Positions 1 through 8,225 of a DNA stretch of 64,000 nucleotides are shown piece by piece. Within the stretch, counting starts at the first letter, position 1, and the number at the start of each line of letters is the position of its first letter. Location: contig NZ_JAFVME010000008.1 of the NCBI RefSeq assembly GCF_018492665.1, positions 62,001 through 126,000 of the forward strand, read 5' to 3'. Below the pieces are notes generated by a model. The model saw only the letters and a list, made by a program, of their open reading frames with translations, made no database searches and had not been told where the DNA came from. Source of the stretch: Pedobacter sp. B4-66 (GTDB lineage Bacteria; Bacteroidota; Bacteroidia; Sphingobacteriales; Sphingobacteriaceae). The translations under genes and the position numbers were made by a program.

Positions 1-336
1 GTGCCAGAGTTCGAGCATAGCTTACTCTGATACTCAAATAAAAGGGTCATTCCCCCAATACCCCTTGGGAAAAGAATCAAGCTTACTATTCAATAGGTTA
101 AATTGAATAGTAAGTTTGATTGAAAAAAAATGACCTGGATTTCGGTGACTTACCAGACCCGTTAGTGCAGGATTTAATTACTTTTCAAATAAAATATTTT
201 TACTTAAATTTATGGTGGATTTAATTCGCAGACAATAAATTTCAAAACCCACCTTAATCAAGTGACTGCCTGATAATTAAACTTAGCTAGCCAACACTAG
301 GGAGATTTTTTTGCCTTAGATAATCACTTGTTTCCT
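1..336. other. Non-coding left edge with one long hairpin
   Basis: I see no supportable gene here. The first bases could encode the last few residues of an upstream plus-strand gene (stop near base 30), but that is too short to call. The only clear structure is the hairpin at 76-120, listed separately. The rest is A+T-rich leader DNA ahead of the CheB-CheR fusion gene. Confidence 0.5.
76..120. terminator. Long hairpin, possible terminator
   Basis: Bases 76-94 pair with 102-120 (19 bp with one G-T pair, 7-base loop). An A-tract follows on the plus strand, so as a factor-independent terminator it fits a minus-strand transcript poorly and a plus-strand one only by stem strength. It probably insulates the region left of the CheB-CheR gene. 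Confidence 0.45.
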
Positions 337-3234
337 ATGAAAGAACCACAATATATCGTTGCTATTGGTGCCTCTGCTGGAGGATTGGAAGCTCTTTCGG
401 CCTTTTTTGAACACACTCCAATGGACGGAATCTCCTATGTTATCATCCCCCACCTTTCACCGGATTTTAAGAGTAGGATGGTGGAAATCCTTTCCCGCCA
501 TAGTGAATTGGAAGTACTGGAGGCCAATGAAGGGATGACTGTGGAAGTCAATAAGGTTTACCTGATCCCAAATACAAAATACATGGGGATTAGTGAAGGT
601 CGTTTGTTCCTGATCGATAAAGAAGGACAATCACTACCACATATGACCATAGATGCATTTTTCATCTCCCTTGCTCAGGAACGTGGAGCCGAAGCAATAG
701 GTATTGTACTTTCGGGTGTAGGCAGTGACGGGTCCTATGGAGGAATCGCAATCAAAAATGCCGGTGGTGTGGTCATGGTGCAAGATCCGAACGACGCCAA
801 ATATGACGGGATGCCAAGGTCTGCTTTGGGCGTTATAGATACTCCCTATGTCTTTTCGGCCGAAGCCTTGCCAGCTGCCATTCAACGATACATCACAGAA
901 AGAAATGAAGTAGATATTTCCCTGCAATCCCCTATCGGTGAACAGGGATTGTCCAACTTTGTAAAGCTCATCAAAGACCAGTCTCTCTTTGATTTTACCA
1001 ATTATAAAAATGGCACCTTGGAGCGAAGGATCAGGAGGAGGATGGCCCATCATAATATCGCTGAGGTAGATTCCTTCCTGACCTACCTGCAAAAAAATCC
1101 CCAGGAAGTAGAACTGCTGATCCGCGATTTTTTAATCGGCGTAACTTCATTCTTCAGAGATGTGGAAGCCTATGAGATTTTGGAGCGTGAAGTGATTCCA
1201 AAGATCATTGCTTCCAAGTCAGACGGCGAATTATTGAAAGTGTGGGTAACTTGCTGTGCAACAGGAGAAGAAGCCTATTCTCTGGCTATTCTTATCAAAG
1301 AATACCTGGTAAGACATGAGATTAATTTAGAAGTCAAGATCTTTGCTACCGACATCAATGAAACTGCAGTAAAGCAGGCTGCAAAAGGTATTTTTTCTAA
1401 CAATATTAGTAAAACAGTTTCCGCTGAACGATTGACAAAATTCTTTGACCGAGCGCCTAATAGTTTTAAAATCAAACCGGAAATACGGGAGATGTTGATC
1501 TTTGCCAGGCATGATCTGACCAAGAATCCCCCCTATTGCCATGTAGATTTGATCAGCTGTAGAAACATGCTCATTTACATCAAGCCTGTATTGCAAAAGC
1601 AAATCTTGTCTAAACTGGGATTTGGTCTTAGAAAAAATGGTTACCTTTTCCTGGGTTCTAGCGAAAATATTTCGATCGCTCAAGATACCTTTACAGAGAT
1701 CAGCACCAAATGGAAAATTTACCAGAGTATCAAATCAGACCGTATCCTGGACTTTGATAGTCAATTAACCACCCCTTTCAATGATTTTTCTATGAAATTT
1801 GACAAAAACGAAATCAAAAACGAAATCAAAGCCGTAAGCTTGCCAGGGCAAGCCAATCTGGCTCCGGATCTGAGTGAAGTCATTCTTTCTGAAAGTGGCT
1901 TTTCAGGGGTAATCATCACTGAAGATGGGAAAGTCAGCCGGGCTTTTGGGGACCTTAGCCCCTACCTTAAACAGGAACGGTTCAAATTTACGCTCCAGGA
2001 ACTTTTACCGGAAAACCTCAAGCTTGCATTCAGTGCAACACTTCAGAAAGTAGTCAAATCAAGCCAAAGGGAAAGAATCAACAACATCAGCTTTACGGAA
2101 CCGGAAACCGCCAAGCATAGTATGGCGGATCTGATTATCAGTCCGTACACAGATAGGAAAAACAGTACCGTTGGCATGCTGGTTCTTTTTAGAAAGTCGG
2201 ATGCAGCTGAAAAACATGTTCAGGTACCTGATTTCAAGATTGATATCCAGACTTCTGAATACATTGCCCAGATGGAGGAAGATCTGACGCAGGCAAGACT
2301 TGATCTGGCCTCATCTAATGAGTTTCTGAAAATGTCCAGAGAGGCAATGCAGGCCTTTAATGAAGAACTACTTTCCTCGAACGAGGAGATGCAAAGTGCA
2401 AACGAAGAACTCCATTCGATAAATGAGGAACTAGAAACAGTCAATGCTGCACATAAATATACGATCAATGAACTGACCGAACTGAATGATGACCTTAATA
2501 ATTACTTCCGCAGTAATGTAAATGGTCAATTATTTGTGGACAAGGATGTGCTGCTAAAAAAATATTCCCCGGGAGCAATGGACCACATCAATATACGGGA
2601 GAGCGATATCGGACGTCCATTGAGTAACATTACAACGAATATCAAGTTTGAAACACTGATAGACGACATTAAAAAAGTAATACAAAGTGGCGAAGTAATT
2701 GTTAAAGAGATAGAAAACAACGAAGGAAGACTCTATCAGGTGATGACCAGTCCATATTTAAGAAAGGGTAGTCAGGAGCCTGACGGCGCCATCATCACTT
2801 TTTATGATGTGACCGAGCTTAAAAAGACCCAGTATCAGCTGGACAAGCGTACAAGGATGCTTACCCTGGGAATAGATGCCTCTGAAATGGGAATCTGGTC
2901 CATAGATGTACAGAACCGGGATTTTTTCTCTTCTCAGCGCCTAAAAGAGATATTTGGCTTTGAAAGCAAAATGCAACTTAACCTGGATAATGTCATTGCA
3001 CAAATCGAAAACAGCCATCAGGAAATGGTACTGAAATCCATTGAAGCGTCCATACTCAATGATGTAAATTTTGTGGTCGAGTTTCCGATCACCAGGTTGA
3101 ACGACAATGGCCACTGCTGGATCAGGGCAATAGGGAGTCTTTCTCTTAACAGGGATGCAACAGCGGTATACCTGACCGGGGTCATGCAAGATGTTACCGA
3201 CAGTAAACTGGACGAGCTTCTAGAAAGTGATTGA
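337..3234 (+). CDS. CheB-CheR-PAS fusion protein without kinase domain
   Basis: Fusion of a chemotaxis methylesterase domain (CheB, about residues 1-185) with an SAM-dependent methyltransferase domain (CheR, about 200-460), a coiled coil rich in NEEL repeats (about 650-720) and PAS domains to the C-terminus. The CheB active site is visible: GASAGG with Ser13, His39 in the IIPH motif, and the Asp of GSDGSYGG. The CheR SAM site is seen as ATGEEAYSLAI and FATDIN. I chose ATG 337 over an in-frame TTG 328. No receiver, HisKA or HATPase domain follows, although many CheB-CheR-PAS proteins end in a kinase. No MCP, CheA or CheW gene is in the window, so the target is unknown and need not be chemotaxis. 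Family assignment is secure; role is inferred. Confidence 0.93.
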   Translation: MKEPQYIVAIGASAGGLEALSAFFEHTPMDGISYVIIPHLSPDFKSRMVEILSRHSELEVLEANEGMTVEVNKVYLIPNTKYMGISEGRLFLIDKEGQSLPHMTIDAFFISLAQERGAEAIGIVLSGVGSDGSYGGIAIKNAGGVVMVQDPNDAKYDGMPRSALGVIDTPYVFSAEALPAAIQRYITERNEVDISLQSPIGEQGLSNFVKLIKDQSLFDFTNYKNGTLERRIRRRMAHHNIAEVDSFLTYLQKNPQEVELLIRDFLIGVTSFFRDVEAYEILEREVIPKIIASKSDGELLKVWVTCCATGEEAYSLAILIKEYLVRHEINLEVKIFATDINETAVKQAAKGIFSNNISKTVSAERLTKFFDRAPNSFKIKPEIREMLIFARHDLTKNPPYCHVDLISCRNMLIYIKPVLQKQILSKLGFGLRKNGYLFLGSSENISIAQDTFTEISTKWKIYQSIKSDRILDFDSQLTTPFNDFSMKFDKNEIKNEIKAVSLPGQANLAPDLSEVILSESGFSGVIITEDGKVSRAFGDLSPYLKQERFKFTLQELLPENLKLAFSATLQKVVKSSQRERINNISFTEPETAKHSMADLIISPYTDRKNSTVGMLVLFRKSDAAEKHVQVPDFKIDIQTSEYIAQMEEDLTQARLDLASSNEFLKMSREAMQAFNEELLSSNEEMQSANEELHSINEELETVNAAHKYTINELTELNDDLNNYFRSNVNGQLFVDKDVLLKKYSPGAMDHINIRESDIGRPLSNITTNIKFETLIDDIKKVIQSGEVIVKEIENNEGRLYQVMTSPYLRKGSQEPDGAIITFYDVTELKKTQYQLDKRTRMLTLGIDASEMGIWSIDVQNRDFFSSQRLKEIFGFESKMQLNLDNVIAQIENSHQEMVLKSIEASILNDVNFVVEFPITRLNDNGHCWIRAIGSLSLNRDATAVYLTGVMQDVTDSKLDELLESD

Positions 3235-3557
3235 TCGTCCCTAACTTTTGTGCCGTATTTCTTAGTACATCGTCAAAGTGATATTTGAAGATAATTCATT
3301 ATTCCTTCTAATTAGGAAGGATATAATGTGATACCCAGTACACAACAAAGGATAAATCACCTAAAAAGTGTTCAGTAATATGATTTCGTCTCTTTTCGTC
3401 AAAACCATTAAAATCCCCAATTGTTATGTTGCTGTAAAGTAGCTATGAGGTTTTAGATACTGCCTATCCTTTTTCAGGTTAGTAACAATTAGCGCTCCTG
3501 TTTTTTCGTACTTGGTTTCAATATTTTCAGGTTCAATCTTAAAAGAAAGGAAATGAC
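3235..3557. other. 323-bp intergenic region
   Basis: No coding signal seen. It holds a weak 6-bp hairpin near 3302-3320. A purine-rich stretch (AAAGGA) lies a few bases before ATG 3558 and is one of the few Shine-Dalgarno-like sites in the window. No promoter matching the Bacteroidota consensus could be placed with confidence. Confidence 0.4.
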
Positions 3558-4190
3558 ATGAATAATGTGACGATTAACAACAAAGGACAAGCAAAGATAT
3601 TCAAAAATCCGTATCTGGAAATGCTCAGTAAAACCAAACCCTGGGTCATTTATGCGCTATACATCCCCCTAAATGTGTATCTTGTCTACTATGCAGGATC
3701 GAAATTGCATCTTCCTGTAGGCCTCATTGTTCTCTTATTTCTGGCCGGGATGTTCAGCTGGACCCTTTTTGAATATTTGGTCCATCGTTTTCTATTTCAT
3801 TTTAAGGCCAAAAGTGTAACAGGCAAACGTCTGGTCTATATTTTTCATGAAAACCACCATGAGTTTCCAAGAGACCAAGCCAGACTCTTTATGCCTCTCG
3901 TACCCAGCATACTGATGTCTTCAGTGATGCTACTCATTTTCTGCGGAGTTTCTTATCTGGTATCGAGATCCCTGGCATCCGCACTGGTATTTTTCTCCGG
4001 CTTTATTAGCGGATACCTCATTTATGTTTCCATTCATTTTGCTATCCATGCTTACCGACCACCTAGGTACCTAAAAGTGCTATGGCGGAACCACCATTTA
4101 CACCATTACAAAAATCCAGATAAAGCCTTCGGAGTAAGCTCTCTGTTATGGGACAAAATATTTGGGACCTTACCTGATCATATCAATTGA
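3558..4190 (+). CDS. Fatty acid hydroxylase / sterol desaturase family membrane protein
   Basis: Integral-membrane di-iron hydroxylase, 210 residues. The histidine clusters that bind the diiron centre are visible in order: EYLVHRFLFH, HENHHEF, HFAIHAY and NHHLHHYK. At least four hydrophobic segments lie between them. The spacing and the HxxxH/HxxHH patterns match the fatty acid 2-hydroxylase branch (Scs7/FA2H-like), which hydroxylates the fatty acyl chain of sphingolipids. Sphingobacteriaceae make sphingolipids, so 2-hydroxylation of ceramide acyl chains is a reasonable inference but not shown. It sits ahead of the DUF4142 gene, 33 bases away, in the same direction. A carotenoid or sterol substrate is the main alternative. 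Confidence 0.85.
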   Translation: MNNVTINNKGQAKIFKNPYLEMLSKTKPWVIYALYIPLNVYLVYYAGSKLHLPVGLIVLLFLAGMFSWTLFEYLVHRFLFHFKAKSVTGKRLVYIFHENHHEFPRDQARLFMPLVPSILMSSVMLLIFCGVSYLVSRSLASALVFFSGFISGYLIYVSIHFAIHAYRPPRYLKVLWRNHHLHHYKNPDKAFGVSSLLWDKIFGTLPDHIN

Positions 4191-4223
4191 TTTTAATTCG
4201 GGCTTAAACATCAAGTTAAAAAC

Positions 4224-4820
4224 ATGAAGGCATCAACAACATACCGCAATTTCATCATCATGGTAATTCTGCTAACCATTCAAAGCTGCCAACAAGAAAA
4301 TAACGCAGAAACCAAAGATAACACAGTTACAGTTACTACGGCTAACCCGATAAGGAATAAAAAAGTAGCGGATTCCGCTTCACTGGAAAACAGCATCCAG
4401 GTAGACATGTTTATTCAACAGATCGCTTTGGGGGGAATGTTTGAAATTGCCATCGGCAAACTGGCCATTGATAAAGCACAAGATTCCGACATCAAGAGTT
4501 TCGCAGAGCAAATGATACAGGAATACAGTAGGATCAACTTAGAAATCAGTGCGCTGTCGGCTACAAAGGGACTTAGATTACCCGGTGTGCTGCAACAAAA
4601 ACAGCAACGGCAAGTCCAGGAAATGAATACCATGAAGAACGAATACTTTGAAAAACTATACCTGAAAATAGTCATTCATGAACTTGACAAATATATCGAA
4701 CTCTTTAAATCTGCATTAAACAGCCCGGATGGTGAAGTGAGTCACTTTGCACAAAAGTTCTTACCAGTCCTGCAAATGCAACGTCAAGGCGCCTATGAAC
4801 TACCCGGCTCCATCAGGTAA
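4224..4820 (+). CDS. DUF4142 lipoprotein
   Basis: A 198-residue exported protein with an N-terminal hydrophobic stretch ending in a lipobox-like LTIQSC, so probably an envelope lipoprotein with Cys near residue 23. Residues about 55-190 match the DUF4142 pattern, a four-helix ferritin-like bundle with the repeated motif of a small helix, then an SFAEQMIQEYS-type helix. Function of the family is unknown; it is common in Bacteroidota and Proteobacteria envelope/stress gene groups. It follows the fatty acid hydroxylase and is followed by a terminator at 4821-4848. Family confidence is high, function unknown. Confidence 0.85.
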   Translation: MKASTTYRNFIIMVILLTIQSCQQENNAETKDNTVTVTTANPIRNKKVADSASLENSIQVDMFIQQIALGGMFEIAIGKLAIDKAQDSDIKSFAEQMIQEYSRINLEISALSATKGLRLPGVLQQKQQRQVQEMNTMKNEYFEKLYLKIVIHELDKYIELFKSALNSPDGEVSHFAQKFLPVLQMQRQGAYELPGSIR

Positions 4821-4848
4821 CCCTAAACATAATACTTAGGGAGTTTTT
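4821..4848 (+). terminator. Rho-independent terminator after DUF4142
   Basis: Six-base-pair stem (4821-4826 with 4836-4841) followed two bases later by five T. It starts directly after the DUF4142 stop codon. Confidence 0.6.
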
Positions 4849-4930
4849 CTGCTTTATGACTTTGGAAAAGTCTATAAGTTTTATAAACTTTTGAAAACCT
4901 GCTTTGTTTTATAACAAGATACTGCACAAT

Positions 4931-4968
4931 GGCTACTTGAGGTACTGTCGGACAACAGTCGAGTAGCC
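4931..4968 (+). promoter_or_regulatory. Structured leader ahead of a GTG-start lipoprotein gene
   Basis: A two-tier stem-loop: 4931-4937 pairs with 4962-4968 (7 bp) and inside it 4944-4948 pairs with 4955-4959 (5 bp). It ends 18 bases before the GTG start at 4987. No T-tract follows, so it is more likely a leader structure than a terminator. Function is not known. Confidence 0.35.
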
Positions 4969-4986
4969 CGTATTAAGCTTAAAATC

Positions 4987-5181
4987 GTGAAGCAGAAACT
5001 ACAAGTACTTTTTATAGCCATTGCGATCAGCATTGTGGGATGCGGTTCAAAGGATCATCAAAGGGATGCAAAGGACTTGCTCATAACCGATACCGTTACA
5101 ATAGATACAGCAGATATGGGTGCAGCTCCGGCAGATACCACAGCAATGAATACAGGTACCATGGCTAAAGGACAGCCTTAG
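4987..5181 (+). CDS. Small Asp-Thr-rich lipoprotein
   Basis: A 64-residue lipoprotein starting at GTG 4987. The signal peptide ends in SIVGC, with Cys19 as the lipidation site. The mature part is short, probably disordered and rich in Asp-Thr (DTV, DTA, DTT), with Ala and Pro. It resembles in plan and composition the 66-residue lipoprotein at 63620-63820, though direct homology cannot be claimed from such low-complexity sequence. The DT(V/A/T) sites fit the Bacteroidota O-glycosylation sequon D-(S/T)-(A/I/L/V/M/T). Function unknown. The lack of an in-frame ATG ahead of the signal peptide supports the GTG start. Confidence 0.7.
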   Translation: MKQKLQVLFIAIAISIVGCGSKDHQRDAKDLLITDTVTIDTADMGAAPADTTAMNTGTMAKGQP

Positions 5182-5212
5182 CTGCAGTATCACGAAATTA
5201 AACTTAAGCATC

Positions 5213-5536
5213 ATGAGCACTTCTAATCAAACACATAATCACCAAACCATCAGGCAATGGGCCGAAGCACGAAATGGCATCCCCGCCCGGGTAATAAGAA
5301 CAGCATTAAACGACGAGGAAGGTACTTTGAAAATTCATTTCCCAGAATTTGGTAAGGCAAACGAACTCCAGGAGATAAGTTGGGAAGATTTCTTCAATGA
5401 TTTTGAAAAAGAAGAACTTGACTTTTTATACCAGGAACAAAAAGCTAATGGTAAACCAAGTACTTTTTACCAACTCGTAGCCCGACTAGGTTCAGGGCCG
5501 AGAGTCCCCACCTTAAGGGATAAAGAGCTGAGCTAA
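5213..5536 (+). CDS. Conserved small hypothetical protein
   Basis: A 107-residue soluble protein without signal peptide. Visible features are an N-terminal IRQWAEARNGIPARV segment, a central strand-rich part and an acidic ISWEDFFNDFEKEELDFLYQE helix. From memory, small proteins of this pattern occur in many bacteria and are sometimes labelled 1,4-alpha-glucan branching enzyme in databases; nothing here supports such an activity, as it is far too short. It lies 31 bases after the small lipoprotein and 8 bases before the COG1565 methyltransferase, so it is probably co-transcribed with both. Function unknown. Confidence 0.75.
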   Translation: MSTSNQTHNHQTIRQWAEARNGIPARVIRTALNDEEGTLKIHFPEFGKANELQEISWEDFFNDFEKEELDFLYQEQKANGKPSTFYQLVARLGSGPRVPTLRDKELS

Positions 5537-5544
5537 GCGAAATC

Positions 5545-6645
5545 ATGGGCCTATCAGCATCCATTGCAGGGCAAATCCTATCACAAGGACCTATGTCCTT
5601 TCATGATTTTATGGAAAGGTGTTTATATGACCCAAATCAGGGCTACTACACCGGCAAAGGTAAGACGCCAATAGGGAAACAGGGCGATTATTACACCAGT
5701 CCTACCCTTAGTCCAGTCTTCGGCGCCATGCTGGGCAAACAGCTGGAAGAAATGTGGAAGTTCATGGGGTGTACATCCTTTACGGTCGTAGAATACGGAG
5801 CAGGAACCGGCCAGCTTTGTCAGGCTATACTCAATTACCTGAAAGCCAATAAAAAAATGTATACATTGCTACGCTACTGTATCATAGAAAAAAGTCAGGC
5901 GATGCAGCAACTGGCAAGACTGCATTTACCTGATCAGGTAGAATGGTACCAGGACATCACGGAGATTGGCCAAATCCAGGGTTGTATCTTGTCTAATGAA
6001 CTGGTTGACAATTTTGCTGTACACCGGGTAGTGATGAAAAAAATACTCATGGAAGTCTATGTAGACTATGAAAATGGTTATGCAGAACAATTAAAACCCG
6101 CTAAATCAGCACTCCGGGCTTATCTCTCTGAACTCAACATCAAACTTCCCAGAGGATACGCAACTGAGATCAACCTGGAAGCCCTGGACTGGATTACAAG
6201 CATTGCCTCAACCTTAAAAAGCGGGTATATAATTACCATCGATTACGGATATAAAGGTCACCGCATCTATAACGCCAACCAAGATGGAGGAACTTTAATC
6301 TGTTATCACCAACATGCAGTCAATGATTCCTTTTATACACATATAGGAGAACAGGACATCACCTCCCATGTAAATTTCACTGCACTAAGCCATTGGGGAG
6401 CAAAAAATGGATTGAAAGAAAGCGGATTTACAGATCAGGGTTACTTTCTGACTTGTCTCGGTTTCCGCGAATACCTCCTAAATGTACTTGCGACAGAAGA
6501 AGACATCGTTCAGGCAGCCAAACAGGCGACATTTCTCAACCATATCCTGCTGGTGGACATGGGTAGTAAGTACAAGGTACTGATTCAGGAGAAAGGCGTA
6601 CAGTCCAATCCCTTGTCCGGGCTGGCCAATTGTCCCGCTGTATGA
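5545..6645 (+). CDS. SAM-dependent methyltransferase, COG1565 (MidA/NDUFAF7) family
   Basis: A 366-residue class I methyltransferase. The N-terminal GPMSFHDFMERCLYDPNQGYY signature and the glycine-rich SAM site VVEYGAGTGQL (about residues 92-102) identify the COG1565 family, whose eukaryotic member NDUFAF7/MidA dimethylates an arginine of a complex I subunit. A further family motif, LSNELVDNFAVHRV, is present near residue 150. The bacterial substrate is not established. It starts 8 bases after the upstream small gene. Family call is firm; substrate unknown. Confidence 0.88.
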   Translation: MGLSASIAGQILSQGPMSFHDFMERCLYDPNQGYYTGKGKTPIGKQGDYYTSPTLSPVFGAMLGKQLEEMWKFMGCTSFTVVEYGAGTGQLCQAILNYLKANKKMYTLLRYCIIEKSQAMQQLARLHLPDQVEWYQDITEIGQIQGCILSNELVDNFAVHRVVMKKILMEVYVDYENGYAEQLKPAKSALRAYLSELNIKLPRGYATEINLEALDWITSIASTLKSGYIITIDYGYKGHRIYNANQDGGTLICYHQHAVNDSFYTHIGEQDITSHVNFTALSHWGAKNGLKESGFTDQGYFLTCLGFREYLLNVLATEEDIVQAAKQATFLNHILLVDMGSKYKVLIQEKGVQSNPLSGLANCPAV

Positions 6646-6811
6646 TCAATTTTATTTAGCAATCCTTCAGAACAATTAAAGTTATGGAACAGAATGCAGG
6701 AGAGATTATTGAACATGTTATTCGGCGTCAAATATTATAGCTAAAAAAAATATTGGTTATATTTACGATAATTTCCCCCTGAATTATTTTAACCGACAAC
6801 CATCTCATTCT

Positions 6812-8134
6812 ATGCATTGTAATTCTACAATTAGTAATCGCAACGCTCATGACATTTTTTTTGAGCAATGTCCCCTTCCGATGTGGATCTTCGATTCAGA
6901 GAATTTTCAATTCCTGGAAGTAAACCCGGCCGCAGTTACTCAATATGGCTACAGTGTCGAAGAATTCCTAAGCATGACCATCTTGAACATAAGACCGGTC
7001 GAAGACATTTGTTCCATCATTGATGTAGTTAATGAAAGTAGAAGGACTAGAAAATCTTATCGATATAACCACCGTCATATTAAAAAAAATGGGGAGGTAA
7101 TCCAAGTTACTATTGCAAGCACTTATATCGAATTTAAAGGGAAAGCCGCCAGGTCAGTATTAATTTTGGACATTACTTCGGTTTTAAAAGCTAAAGAAAG
7201 ACTTGCTTTAAGCGACAGGCGATTCAAATCCCTTATACAGGATAGCACAGCATTAATAGCGACTCTCAAGAATGATTTCAATTTTACATTTGTAAGTACT
7301 AAAGAAAGACTTGCTTTAAGTGACAGACGATTCAAATCTCTTATACAGGATAGCACAGAATTAATAGCGACTCTCAATAGTGATTTCAATTTTACATTTG
7401 TAAGCCCTTCCTCTTTAGCTGTTTTAGGGATATTTCCTGATTCCCTCATAGGTGAAAAGGCGCTGGATTTTATCCATTACGATGATAAACGCAGAATTGT
7501 AGCAGAAATCAACGAGACACAACCTATAAAAAGTATCCATCTTTCTCCTTTTAGATTTAAGACTATACATGGGGAATGGCGCTGGTTAGAGGTAAAGCTT
7601 AAAAATTTAATCCAGGATGAAGCGGTGAAAAGTTTCGTATGCAATGCAACTGATGTTACTTCGAAAATGCAGGAGGTTCACAAGCGTATGCAAGAGGAAA
7701 AATGGTCCAAAATCTTGGAATCAGTAGTGATCAATACCCTGGATGGTATAATGGTACTAGATGCCGACCAAAATAATGGGACGCCAATCGTCTATGTAAA
7801 TCAAGCCATGTTGAACATTTCAGGCTATACCCGTGATGAGCTAATTGGTAAGGACTCTGCTATTTTCCATGGGCAAAATATTGAGCAGCAAGGGCTGGAA
7901 ACATTTGAAGAAGCATTAAAAGGAAAAACTACATGTAGCGTTGAATTGGTTAATTATACCAAATTAGGTGTGGAATACCATATTAGCATTACCATTTCAC
8001 CAATATTAAGCGATGAAGGCGTAGTGACACATTGGATTTCTATTCAACGAGACATTACCAAATTCAAGTACGAGATTCAGCAATTAAAAAATGAGATTCA
8101 GCAATTAAAAATCAAAAACAGCGGTATAACCTGA
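6812..8134 (+). CDS. PAS-domain protein with internal tandem duplication, no output domain
   Basis: A 440-residue cytoplasmic protein made only of PAS/PAC units: residues about 10-120, a second around 150-300 and a third around 305-420 (VYVNQAMLNISGYTRDELIG). It ends in a short coiled coil with the repeat EIQQLKN. No histidine kinase, GGDEF, EAL or DNA-binding domain follows. Residues about 128-199 contain a 36-residue segment twice in tandem (bases 7193-7300 and 7301-7408), so the start of the second PAS is duplicated. The LOV cysteine is absent in the last PAS, which argues against a flavin-adduct photoreceptor. It may act by protein-protein contact, possibly with the CheB-CheR-PAS protein upstream; that is inference. 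Confidence 0.8.
   Translation: MHCNSTISNRNAHDIFFEQCPLPMWIFDSENFQFLEVNPAAVTQYGYSVEEFLSMTILNIRPVEDICSIIDVVNESRRTRKSYRYNHRHIKKNGEVIQVTIASTYIEFKGKAARSVLILDITSVLKAKERLALSDRRFKSLIQDSTALIATLKNDFNFTFVSTKERLALSDRRFKSLIQDSTELIATLNSDFNFTFVSPSSLAVLGIFPDSLIGEKALDFIHYDDKRRIVAEINETQPIKSIHLSPFRFKTIHGEWRWLEVKLKNLIQDEAVKSFVCNATDVTSKMQEVHKRMQEEKWSKILESVVINTLDGIMVLDADQNNGTPIVYVNQAMLNISGYTRDELIGKDSAIFHGQNIEQQGLETFEEALKGKTTCSVELVNYTKLGVEYHISITISPILSDEGVVTHWISIQRDITKFKYEIQQLKNEIQQLKIKNSGIT
7193..7408 (+). repeat. 108-bp in-frame tandem duplication inside PAS gene
   Basis: Bases 7193-7300 and 7301-7408 are two copies of the same 108-bp unit (36 codons) with only a handful of differences, several at third codon positions. 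The unit encodes KERLALSDRRFKSLIQDST followed by the first strands of a PAS core. Both copies keep the reading frame. Confidence 0.9.
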
Positions 8135-8225
8135 AAGAATGATAATCAAAATGAGTTCGGTTTGCGTCGGCTTTTTAAAGGCTGAAAACCTAATAATCAT
8201 TGAGTCTACTATTTCTCAGTGTAGA

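Noticed and set aside
328..336. TTG start three codons ahead of the CheB-CheR ATG
   Set aside because: The ATG at 337 gives the family-typical distance to the GASAGG motif; the extra residues MFP add nothing.
634..1092. 152-codon frame on the minus strand inside the CheB-CheR gene
   Set aside because: It lies wholly within the strong plus-strand gene, has no family pattern and is best explained as an antisense shadow.
6812..8134. LOV-type blue-light receptor in the last PAS domain
   Set aside because: The region GKDSAIFHGQN resembles the LOV neighbourhood but the adduct-forming Cys motif NCRFLQ is absent.
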